Source: CAZSPL01 sp964608735
GTDB taxonomy: Bacteria > JAJVIF01 > JAPKYR01 > CAZSPL01
NCBI GenBank assembly: GCA_964608735.1
Contig: CAZSPL010000226.1
Coordinates: 1-5,658 of the forward strand
Length of the DNA stretch: 5,658 nt
Reading direction: 5' to 3'
Shown: piece after piece, positions 1 through 5,658 of the stretch
How positions within the stretch are numbered: the first letter of the stretch is position 1
How the letters are laid out: each line of letters opens with the position of its first letter
Notes under the pieces: model-generated
The model's input: the letters and a program-made list of their open reading frames with translations, nothing else
What the model was told of the DNA's origin: nothing
Database searches by the model: none
Position numbers and translations under genes: made by a program

Positions 1-45
1 CACCGCGCCGTCGAAACCGCCATCGAGGGAATTTCAAAAAAGTAG
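1..45 (+). CDS. Possible C-terminal end of a truncated upstream gene
   Basis: Frame 1 is open from the window edge and reads HRAVETAIEGISKK, then TAG at 43-45. The peptide looks like the end of an amphipathic helix with a basic tail, which is plausible for a protein terminus, but 14 codons cannot identify a family. The last three codons and the stop fall inside the left arm of the inverted repeat at 36-125, so the repeat supplies the stop codon. Either the gene naturally ends there or the element's insertion truncated or altered its 3' end. It could also be chance reading of intergenic DNA. Only sequence to the left can decide. Confidence 0.35.
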   Translation, partial: HRAVETAIEGISKK

Positions 46-125
46 GGACAGTCACCTGTTTCGCTCGAAGATATGCGATAACCCGTAGTGACATGAGCGA
101 AACAGGTGACTGTCCCTACTTTTTT
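36..125. repeat. 31-bp perfect inverted repeat, REPIN/MITE-like element
   Basis: Positions 36-66 and 95-125 are exact reverse complements over 31 bp, separated by 28 nt (67-94). Each arm runs from the outside inward as A-run, AGTAGGGACAGTCACC, TGTTTCGCTC. Symmetry stops abruptly at both ends (position 35 against 126 mismatches). Two inverted copies of one short motif with a short spacer is the architecture of REP doublets (REPINs), which are mobilised in trans by RAYT-type Y1 transposases. I recall GGGACAG-(T/G)-CACC-type arms being dispersed in environmental bacterial genomes near Y1 transposase genes, but only one copy is visible here. As RNA it would form a very stable hairpin ending in six U (120-125), so it could also stop transcription; the A-run on the left gives the same on the other strand. 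No transposase gene lies in the window. Confidence 0.75.
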
Positions 126-334
126 CATCATTGAATAAATCGGATTTTAGGAAATCTTATAAATATTAAAATGGATATATAATACGCGGGGCGGCGGGGC
201 CAAGGGTTTCGCGCTCGCGGGAGCGAACCGGCTATTATGCCATGGCGCGGGTTTCGGGTATAATAATGAATATCCCACGCCTTGCTCCCTTGCGACGGAT
301 CTGAATACAAGGCTGTTCAGCCTGGAGGTTTGAG
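126..334. other. Intergenic region upstream of the 670-residue lipoprotein gene
   Basis: No convincing gene is present; the reverse-strand open frame across it looks like chance. The first part (about 126-183) is AT-rich and ends in TATAAT (178-183). A GC-rich block follows (about 185-257), containing an imperfect stem-loop in which GCTC at 213-216 pairs with GAGC at 221-224 and TTC at 208-210 pairs with GAA at 225-227. A second TATAAT lies at 259-264. The octamer GGGTTTCG occurs at 204-211 and 250-257. The stretch probably carries the promoter and leader of the downstream gene. Confidence 0.5.
235..264 (+). promoter_or_regulatory. Candidate sigma-70-type promoter for the 670-residue lipoprotein gene
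   Basis: A perfect TATAAT lies at 259-264, directly preceded by GGG. The best -35 candidate, TTATGC at 235-240 with an 18-bp spacer, is weak. A start about 7 nt downstream would give a leader of roughly 60 nt before the ATG at 335. A second TATAAT at 178-183 in AT-rich sequence is an alternative and also lacks a good -35 box. Promoter consensus is unknown for this organism, so this is inference from sequence alone. Confidence 0.35.
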
Positions 335-2347
335 ATGCATACGCCGAAGTCCTTCACTCTTACACCGCTCGTGGTATTGATGCTCGCCGCGATGATATTT
401 CTCGCCGTCGGGTGTTCCGGCGGAGGAAGCCCTGTTGTGCCGGTCGACGAAGGCAAGCCCGCCGCGGCGGATATATCGTCCGCGACGATGCCGGACGGCC
501 GTGTCCTGTGGGGCGCCTGGAAACTCGGCATCGATCCCGTGGCGATGACCGTCGAAGTCCTTCCCAACCGGGAGATGCAGGGGCATTACAACGTCACGCA
601 GTTTCTCATACCTCCCACATGCTATGACTGCATCAGCGCCCAGTTCAAGGGCGTGGTTACAACGGATGTTTATTCCATCGATGTGTTCCTGAAAAACCCG
701 ACCGTCATCACGGGCTACGATGTGCGCGGCACGGTTTTCAATACGGGAGTGATCGAGCTGATGGATCCCGACGGCTACACCTTCTATCTCGCGCAGCCGG
801 GCGATCTCACTCCCAACCCGTTCATGGCGTACAAAACAACCATCGCGAACCGCGCGTTCCCGAGTGGATATTACCACCTCGAGAATTTCCACATCTACAA
901 CATGTTCCACCCGGACTATTCGAGCATCGATTACGTGGTCGACGCATCGTGGCCGGGTAATTGCAAGGAACCGTATGAGATAGAGAATATCCATGCGACC
1001 GGCGTTTTCTACGACGACGGCTCCAACATGGCCAGCATAATGTGCGATGTGCATGACTGGCAGGATGATGTGCAGGAAGTCCTTGTCGACCTTACACCGC
1101 TCGGTGGTTCCGCCACGGCGGCCATGACGAACACGGATGGGGATACGTGGGCCATCAACGATATCTCGTGGCAGATGGGGGGAAGCACCCCCGGCAAGTA
1201 CAGCCTTCTCATCACGGCGCGCACCGAGGGTACGCAGCTCAAGCGCGAGATGTACCACTATGTCGATGTGATAATCGTGGATGCCGCGTCGCAGGGGCTT
1301 TTCAAGGTGGAGCTCGCGAACCAGCCGCTTACCGGCGAAAGCGCCCCGACGACATGCCTCGACCTCGCGGTGGTGGGCGACAACGAAGGCTCATCGCTGA
1401 CCATGGTCCTTGGTTCCGACGGCATCTACCACCTGTGGGACACCACATACGTTCCACAGGGAGGCTACCTCGGCGCCGATCCCCCGAGGGACAACATCAG
1501 GCACTTCGATACCGCCAGCGTGGCAACGCCGGGAGATATATTCACCTGGGCATGGGTCGAGGTCAACGACGACCCGGACCCGTTTGTGCCGGGCGGCATC
1601 GAACCGCAGAACAAGCCGATAAGCTGGTGGGTGTGGATATACTGGTGGACAGACCTCGGCGCACCCAAGATCACGGGATGGATATTCTATGTCGACCCGG
1701 ACGGGGAGCTGCCGCATGAGACATACACCGAATCGTTCGACGCATGCGGCGGATTCAACCAGGACGGCCTGCAGTACTGGGGCAACAAATACGTCGACGG
1801 CGACGACACGCTGTTCCCATATATCCGGGTACACGGCTTCATCTATCCCTACAACAATGATGGCGGCGTGTCATATGTCTTCCTCGGCGACGCACCCGAG
1901 GGCACGGGGGACGGCAAGGTGGATACCGACGCGGTGAACAGCATGGATATAGACGACTTCGAGGGATTGAGTGAGGTCTATGCCGTGTTCGCCGAAGGCG
2001 GGTCGGAGAACGCCGTGGAGGTTTATAATTACGACTTTAACCAGGCGATCATAGATTCGGATTTCAACATGACCAGCTACCTGACCATACATCCCGAGCA
2101 CCCGCCCATCGATGTGGAGATAATTCCCATGAAGAAACTCGCCGAAGACAGCAACTGGATAGCCGTGCTGACATCGGCCGACGAGGTGGAGGTCTACAAG
2201 ATATCGGACGGCTCGCTCGTGACCAAGTTCGGCGACAGCGAGACCATCTCCAGCGAGGCGCGTTTCCTCGATGTTGACGACCTCAACTACAAGGTGCACG
2301 TGATGCAGGACGGCCCGCAGGTAAGCGTGTTCTACTATGAAATATAG
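335..2347 (+). CDS. Large exported lipoprotein of unknown function, 670 residues
   Basis: The role is not known. ATG 335 is preceded by GGAGG at 324-328 with good spacing. Residues 1-26 form a lipoprotein signal peptide (hydrophobic 11-24) ending in the lipobox LAVGC, with Cys27 lipidated after cleavage; the Gly/Ser-rich linker that follows is typical. Residues about 47-210 form a domain with segments LWGAWKLGIDP (59-69), NVTQFLIPPTCYDC (86-99), GYDVRG (127-132) and ASWPGNCKEPYEI (204-216), a pattern I recall from large lipoproteins of uncultivated bacteria. Residues about 217-318 look like an Ig-like beta-sandwich. Residues about 323-670 are beta-rich, Asp/Gly/Tyr-rich and possibly propeller-like, with a tryptophan cluster at 431-438 (WWVWIYWW). 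Seven cysteines occur: 27, 96, 99, 210, 237, 341 and 471. The protein is acidic and probably sits at the periplasmic or outer face of a membrane. No catalytic motif is visible. It stands alone, followed by its own terminator. Confidence 0.9.
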   Translation: MHTPKSFTLTPLVVLMLAAMIFLAVGCSGGGSPVVPVDEGKPAAADISSATMPDGRVLWGAWKLGIDPVAMTVEVLPNREMQGHYNVTQFLIPPTCYDCISAQFKGVVTTDVYSIDVFLKNPTVITGYDVRGTVFNTGVIELMDPDGYTFYLAQPGDLTPNPFMAYKTTIANRAFPSGYYHLENFHIYNMFHPDYSSIDYVVDASWPGNCKEPYEIENIHATGVFYDDGSNMASIMCDVHDWQDDVQEVLVDLTPLGGSATAAMTNTDGDTWAINDISWQMGGSTPGKYSLLITARTEGTQLKREMYHYVDVIIVDAASQGLFKVELANQPLTGESAPTTCLDLAVVGDNEGSSLTMVLGSDGIYHLWDTTYVPQGGYLGADPPRDNIRHFDTASVATPGDIFTWAWVEVNDDPDPFVPGGIEPQNKPISWWVWIYWWTDLGAPKITGWIFYVDPDGELPHETYTESFDACGGFNQDGLQYWGNKYVDGDDTLFPYIRVHGFIYPYNNDGGVSYVFLGDAPEGTGDGKVDTDAVNSMDIDDFEGLSEVYAVFAEGGSENAVEVYNYDFNQAIIDSDFNMTSYLTIHPEHPPIDVEIIPMKKLAEDSNWIAVLTSADEVEVYKISDGSLVTKFGDSETISSEARFLDVDDLNYKVHVMQDGPQVSVFYYEI

Positions 2348-2382
2348 AAAGTTTTTGAAGGGTTACACATATTCTTATGTGG

Positions 2383-2408
2383 AGCAGGCTTAACCGCCTG
2401 CTTTTTTT
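2383..2408 (+). terminator. Rho-independent terminator of the 670-residue lipoprotein gene
   Basis: AGCAGGC (2383-2389) pairs with GCCTGCT (2396-2402) around the loop TTAACC, followed by T at 2402-2408. It starts 35 nt after the stop codon. A smaller hairpin lies just upstream: CACATA at 2366-2371 with TATGTG at 2376-2381, 4-nt loop. The last T (2408) is also the last base of the stop codon of the convergent leftward gene. Read leftward, neither hairpin is followed by a U-tract, so this is a good terminator only for the rightward transcript. Confidence 0.85.
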
Positions 2409-2725
2409 CACCGCTTATCGTCGAACAGGCTGCTCTCGCCTTCGAACAGCTTGTCGTCGGCACCGCGCATCAGCGAATCGCGGTGATACTCCAGCTCCCG
2501 CTGTACAGGCCACTTCGAGAATGCAAGGTAGAGGAACATGATGAAATTTATAAACGGCAGGGCCAGCAGCAGCCCGAGGGCCGGTTCGAATCCCGCCTTC
2601 TTGAAAATGTGCCACCCGCCGATGGCCATTACGACCATCAATACGGCGCCGATTGCGCACTGGCAGCATATCAGCGCGAACCCCATTTCCTCTAATCCAC
2701 CCGAGCTGAAAGGATCACTATACAT
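2408..2725 (-). CDS. Small two-helix membrane protein, 105 residues
   Basis: Two hydrophobic segments, about residues 15-37 and 48-69, flank a short loop WHIFKKAGFEP. The C-terminal third is hydrophilic and charged (RELEYHRDSLMRGADDKLFEG). The combination KAGF, small hydrophobic residues, P-F-I-N and LAFSKWPVQREL is a pattern I recall from small uncharacterised bacterial membrane proteins (W-x-I-F-x-KAGF ... AFxxWP), somewhat like DUF5684-type proteins; no function is established. Cys20, Cys21 and Cys23 cluster at the start of helix 1. The ATG at 2725 has two upstream GGAG elements (minus strand, 2730-2733 and 2735-2738). Met14 is an alternative start but would trim the run into helix 1. It is last in a leftward gene series, 65 nt after the preceding stop, with a hairpin between, so it may be separately expressed. 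Positive residues between the helices suggest that the loop is cytoplasmic. Confidence 0.8.
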   Translation of the reverse strand: MYSDPFSSGGLEEMGFALICCQCAIGAVLMVVMAIGGWHIFKKAGFEPALGLLLALPFINFIMFLYLAFSKWPVQRELEYHRDSLMRGADDKLFEGESSLFDDKR

Positions 2726-2759
2726 AATTCTCCGCTCCCAAAGTTATCTCATTCCGTAA

Positions 2760-2779
2760 CCCGGCAATCCTTTGCCGGG
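2760..2779 (-). other. Intergenic stem-loop without U-tract
   Basis: CCCGGCAA (2760-2767) and TTGCCGGG (2772-2779) form a perfect 8-bp stem with a 4-nt loop. It starts 11 nt downstream of the stop codon of the leftward DUF6584-type gene. Leftward, it is followed by TTACGG, not a T-run; rightward there is no T-run either. It may be a weak terminator, an mRNA-stabilising 3' hairpin or a processing site that uncouples the last small membrane gene from the genes before it. Confidence 0.5.
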
Positions 2780-2790
2780 AACTCTGTTCT

Positions 2791-3330
2791 CTACCCGAAC
2801 AAACCGGATATAACGTTCCATAAATATTTCACAACATGAATAATGCCAAAAATGAATGACGCGGCTACGAAGATCAAGCAACCAATCCCAAGCACGGCTC
2901 CCACCCAATCATTTGACCCCTTTGCCGTATGATGCTTCTTGACCTGGGGTTCCCCGAGCGTAACGAGCCAGTTCTTGCCGGCCTTCTGTATCAACGCCGA
3001 CAATTTATTCTTTGCGTATTCATTCACCAACGAATCCGCGCTCCCACGGAGTTTAAGATGATGCAGTATGTAATCGGGATTCCCGGCGCACGATTTCTCA
3101 AACGCCCTTACGGCTTTCTGCACATCGTCAGAATCATCATCCACGAGATATAGAAACCGCCCCGCCTCGCGGGGATATTGAAGCAGAAGATATACCCGCC
3201 CGAGTATATGCCTTACGCCGAGGTCGTTGGGATTTCCGACAAGGTAGCATCGAAGCCTCTCCCGCGCCTTGCCGAGGTCTTTATGGGAAACGTCGTCGAT
3301 GACTCGCTGTAACAAATCAGCCTTGCTCAT
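2791..3330 (-). CDS. DUF6584-like TPR-type protein with C-terminal membrane anchor, 179 residues
   Basis: The N-terminal part (about 1-95) is helical and reads like two or three TPR-type repeats: KARERLRCYLVGNPNDLGVRHI (21-42), LGRVYLLLQYPREAGRFLYL (43-62) and a helix pair with QKAVRAFEKSCAGNPDY (71-87). The phrase N-x-x-D-L-x-x-R followed by P-x-x-A-G-R-x-x-Y-L matches what I recall of DUF6584, a family of unknown function; this was not checked by search. A polar linker (about 115-140) leads to one transmembrane helix (about 142-166) and a short tail. There is no signal peptide, so the helical domain is probably cytoplasmic and held at the inner membrane as an adaptor. The ATG at 3330 lies 17 nt after the SDR stop codon with only a weak GAG-type ribosome site, so translation may be coupled. 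No enzymatic motif is seen. Confidence 0.82.
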   Translation of the reverse strand: MSKADLLQRVIDDVSHKDLGKARERLRCYLVGNPNDLGVRHILGRVYLLLQYPREAGRFLYLVDDDSDDVQKAVRAFEKSCAGNPDYILHHLKLRGSADSLVNEYAKNKLSALIQKAGKNWLVTLGEPQVKKHHTAKGSNDWVGAVLGIGCLIFVAASFIFGIIHVVKYLWNVISGLFG

Positions 3331-3347
3331 AAATCAACTCAGTCTCG

Positions 3348-4109
3348 TTACATCCACAGACCGCCCCCGGCGTCGATTATCGAACCGGTGACATAGCGCG
3401 CGTCGTCGGTGAGAAGCCACACCGCGGGCGCGGCGACATCATCCGGAGCGCCGAAACGTCCAAGCGGGATTTCATCCACCGCTTTCCGCCTGAACGACTC
3501 CGAGTAGTCGCCCGTATCGATGAATCCCGGGCACAACATGTTCGCCCTGATTCCGTGCCTCCCTTCCTCCACCGCGATGGTGCGCATCAGCACCGCGAGC
3601 GCGGCTTTCGACGAATGATACGCCGATGAGTTCGCCTTCACCACGAACGAACCGCTGTTGACGCCGCCGATGACCACGATGCATCCACGCGACTTGCGAA
3701 GCGACGGGATGCATTCCTGCGCGATGTGGAACGCCGATGAGAAGTTAGCATCGACGATATAACTCCATCTCTCGGGGGGCATGTCGGCGAGAGGCGACAT
3801 CTCGAACGGCCCGGCGTTGAGGATGAGGAAATCGAGTCCGTTCATCTCGAATATCGCTTCCCTGGCGAGGCGGCGGCATTCATCCGCCGACGAAACATCC
3901 GCCCGTATCCCCGCGCACTTCGCGCCCATCCCCTGTATCTCCCTGACCGCCTCGCCCGCGCGCGTGTCATCGTCGCGGTAATTCAGCACTATCTCCGCGC
4001 CGCCCGAAGCGAGCCTGAGCGCGATGGCATAGCCGATGCCGCTCGTCGAGCCGGTGATGAGCGCGCGCTTGCCTTTGAAATCGTATATGTCCCGCATATC
4101 GTGGCTCAT
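3348..4109 (-). CDS. Short-chain dehydrogenase/reductase (classical SDR, FabG-like), 253 residues
   Basis: This is a Rossmann-fold NAD(P)(H)-dependent oxidoreductase. Motifs in order: TGSTSGIG (19-26, cofactor glycine motif), DV (71-72, adenine pocket), LNAG (98-101 region), Asn122 in DANFSSAF, YHSSK (Tyr164, Lys168, catalytic), CPGFIDT (193-199) and VTGSIIDAGGG near the C-terminus. The length fits the classical family at about 250 residues. Tyr, Lys and Asn of the tetrad are present, but the usual Ser pair of strand beta-5 reads GG (148-149), with Ser152 and Ser154 two or more residues on. NYRDDD after beta-2 lacks the basic residue pattern I would need to call NADPH over NADH. The substrate cannot be told; FabG-like proteins include many carbonyl and alcohol substrates besides 3-oxoacyl-ACP. 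The start is 6 nt after the stop of the lipoprotein gene, and the nearest AGG-rich site is about 15 nt away, so coupled translation is likely. Met5 is an alternative start. Confidence 0.93.
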   Translation of the reverse strand: MSHDMRDIYDFKGKRALITGSTSGIGYAIALRLASGGAEIVLNYRDDDTRAGEAVREIQGMGAKCAGIRADVSSADECRRLAREAIFEMNGLDFLILNAGPFEMSPLADMPPERWSYIVDANFSSAFHIAQECIPSLRKSRGCIVVIGGVNSGSFVVKANSSAYHSSKAALAVLMRTIAVEEGRHGIRANMLCPGFIDTGDYSESFRRKAVDEIPLGRFGAPDDVAAPAVWLLTDDARYVTGSIIDAGGGLWM

Positions 4110-4115
4110 TTAACG

Positions 4116-5615
4116 TTAGCCGGACCTTCCTCCCCGCGGCATCGCGGGCGGCTCGACAGGTTTCTGTGGCGGCATCTCCGGGTGACGCGCCGGGTTCGGG
4201 CCTTTGTAGCAGTTCGGCGAAAATCCGAGCATATTGAAATGACGCGACACCATCGCGCCGACAATATCGTAGCCCTTCAGCAGGAGGTCGCCCATCGCGG
4301 GGGTCATCCGCACATGTGTCTTGAACCGCTCGCCGTCGCGCACGTCATACATTTCCATCGTGCCCAGTACGCTGTTGTCGAGGTCGGCGAGTATGGCATC
4401 CGCCATGCCGACAATATCTTCATCGCCGTAATCCCGCCACCAGTCATACTCGTAGGTTATCTCATCCCTTATCGGATGATATGCCACATCGAGCATGCCG
4501 TCGATGTCGGCATAGATGTAGTCGTTGAATTTCGCCGGAAGCCCCTTGACCGGCATGGACGGGTTGAAGCAGGCGTCGATGTTTTTGATAGTATCCAGGT
4601 CGCTGATGACGAGCGCGTTGCCGTACTCCATCCACGCGAGCTGGAATTCGCCGTCGAAATCGAGGTAATGTACGTCGTGCCCGAACATCTTCTGCGATTC
4701 AACCTGCAAGCCCTTGTCCTCCGAACGGCTTCTACCTATGTAGCGGCCCTGTTCGTCGTAATCGTAGTCATACCTTGAAAAGCCGAAAATATCATTCAGC
4801 AGGGGGAGATAGTTTTCGAGCGCCGAATTGACGGCATCCGTCAGTCCCGGCTCGCCGAGTTCGAGGGCGATCACGACACGCACCGGCGACCATTCGAGGA
4901 ATGAGTCGGCGTCATACTGGTCTTCCCATCCGAGGAAATCGTCGTTGGCATACATTCCGATGCACAAAGCGTCGCCCACCATCGGGTAATAATCCTCGCG
5001 CGCCGTATACCAGTATCCCTTGACGGTCATCTTGAATGTGTTCAAGAGAGGTTTTATCGGGAAGTAGGTCTCATCGACCGGTATGGAGTCGATGACCTCC
5101 TTGAATGAATCGCTGTTGATGACCCACTCGAGCATCACATCGAGCGCGCCGTCCGGGTCGCCGATGGCTACGAGTTTCAGCAGACCGTCGCGCTGGAAAT
5201 ACGACGGCACATTCGATTTTACGGCATCCCAGTCCAGCGAAAGCGCGGAGAGCGAATCATCGCGACTGCCGTCCTTGAGCTGGACAATCGAATCGACGAC
5301 CACATCCGGGCCGTCCGCCGACGCTTCGAGCTTCGTCTGCTCCCAGCCATTCAAGCCGATGGCATCGGCGATGACTTCCGCCATAACCTGCCATTTTTCA
5401 TCCATCCCGCTGGTGATTTTCAGCGGGTCGAGCATGGCGACCCATTTGTCGAGCTCGAACGGCTGTGTGTACTTCGAAACGTTCGATACTCCCGCCACCG
5501 GTTTCACCGGCGGGACATCCTTCGCCATCGCCTCGTCATCGCGCCCGCAGCTTCCTGCGAGGATGAATGCCATGCCGAGAAACGCGAACAGCAGAATTGC
5601 TCCACATCGTTTCAT
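4116..5615 (-). CDS. Putative lipoprotein with DUF3352-like layout, 499 residues
   Basis: The function is unknown. ATG 5615 is preceded by AGGAGG (minus strand, 5623-5628) at 7-nt spacing. Residues 1-22 are a basic then hydrophobic signal sequence ending in LAGSC, giving lipidation at Cys23. The lipobox is slightly off-consensus (Ala at -3, Ser at -1), so plain Sec cleavage is possible. The mature part is acidic. The layout resembles DUF3352-type extracytoplasmic proteins: PMVGDALCIGMY (211-222), VRVVIALELGEPGLTDAVNSAL (246-266), YGNALVISDLDTIKNI (331-346), DYIYADIDGMLDV (365-377) and a late strand pair VLGTMEMYDVRDGERFKTHVRM (416-437). This is inferred from pattern memory, not a search. A Tyr/Asp run YDYDYDE lies at 282-288, and the C-terminal 30 residues are proline-rich and basic. 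It is the first visible gene of the leftward series. Only 43 nt upstream are in the window, with no clear promoter. Confidence 0.87.
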   Translation of the reverse strand: MKRCGAILLFAFLGMAFILAGSCGRDDEAMAKDVPPVKPVAGVSNVSKYTQPFELDKWVAMLDPLKITSGMDEKWQVMAEVIADAIGLNGWEQTKLEASADGPDVVVDSIVQLKDGSRDDSLSALSLDWDAVKSNVPSYFQRDGLLKLVAIGDPDGALDVMLEWVINSDSFKEVIDSIPVDETYFPIKPLLNTFKMTVKGYWYTAREDYYPMVGDALCIGMYANDDFLGWEDQYDADSFLEWSPVRVVIALELGEPGLTDAVNSALENYLPLLNDIFGFSRYDYDYDEQGRYIGRSRSEDKGLQVESQKMFGHDVHYLDFDGEFQLAWMEYGNALVISDLDTIKNIDACFNPSMPVKGLPAKFNDYIYADIDGMLDVAYHPIRDEITYEYDWWRDYGDEDIVGMADAILADLDNSVLGTMEMYDVRDGERFKTHVRMTPAMGDLLLKGYDIVGAMVSRHFNMLGFSPNCYKGPNPARHPEMPPQKPVEPPAMPRGGRSG

Positions 5616-5658
5616 GATATTGCCTCCTCTGTTTGCTTTAAATCTCCAACCCCCCTCT

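Noticed and set aside
36..125. CRISPR array
   Set aside because: There is one inverted pair, not direct repeats with spacers, and no cas gene is present.
128..310. Leftward 60-codon open frame in the intergenic region
   Set aside because: Its composition looks random, it has no clear ribosome site, and it crosses the probable promoter region of the rightward gene.
317..1258. Leftward open frame of 313 codons opposite the 670-residue lipoprotein gene
   Set aside because: The product is rich in Arg, His and Val without domains, as expected for a shadow of a GC-rich gene. The rightward frame has a ribosome site, signal peptide and terminator.
1886..1960. Possible dockerin or EF-hand calcium loop (GTGDGKVDTDAVNSMDIDDF)
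   Set aside because: The spacing of Asp residues does not fit the DxNxDGxxxxxD loop and there is no second repeat, so it is better read as general Asp/Gly richness.
4101..4778. Rightward open frame of 225 codons opposite the 499-residue lipoprotein gene
   Set aside because: It overlaps a well-supported leftward gene with a ribosome site and signal sequence, and its translation shows no recognisable domain.
2408..5615. Known defence or toxin-antitoxin system in the leftward gene set
   Set aside because: No nuclease, ATPase, toxin or antitoxin motif is visible; the genes are a lipoprotein, an SDR, a TPR-like protein and a small membrane protein.

Overview
The window is a chromosomal stretch of moderate to high GC content (not computed) from a bacterium that makes lipoproteins. 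It carries two large exported lipoproteins of uncharacterised type. One begins with a domain style (an LWG-W-ID segment, an NVTQFL-PP-C-DC segment, then GYDVRG) that I recall from secreted lipoproteins of uncultivated, candidate-phylum Gram-negative bacteria. That recollection is the only taxonomic clue: there is no rRNA or marker gene here, so the phylum stays open.

Layout. Positions 1-45 hold the last 14 codons of a possible rightward gene. Its stop codon lies inside a 31-bp perfect inverted repeat (36-66 / 95-125) that looks like a REP doublet (REPIN) or MITE-like element. An intergenic stretch of about 210 bp with candidate promoter elements follows. Next comes a rightward 670-residue lipoprotein gene (335-2347), closed by a rho-independent terminator (2383-2408). 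From there to the right edge everything reads leftward: a 499-residue lipoprotein (5615-4116), a short-chain dehydrogenase/reductase (4109-3348), a TPR-like DUF6584-type protein with a C-terminal membrane anchor (3330-2791) and a 105-residue two-helix membrane protein (2725-2408). The first three are 6 and 17 nt apart, so they probably form one transcript. A stem-loop without a U-tract sits before the last gene.

Function. Only the SDR can be given a biochemical class (NAD(P)(H)-dependent oxidoreductase), and its usual catalytic serine position appears altered. The other leftward genes are envelope-associated: one outer or periplasmic lipoprotein with a DUF3352-like layout and two inner-membrane proteins. 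I see no known defence, mobile or secretion system. The most distinctive items are the REPIN-like palindrome at the left edge, the unusual composition of the 670-residue lipoprotein and the odd SDR active site.
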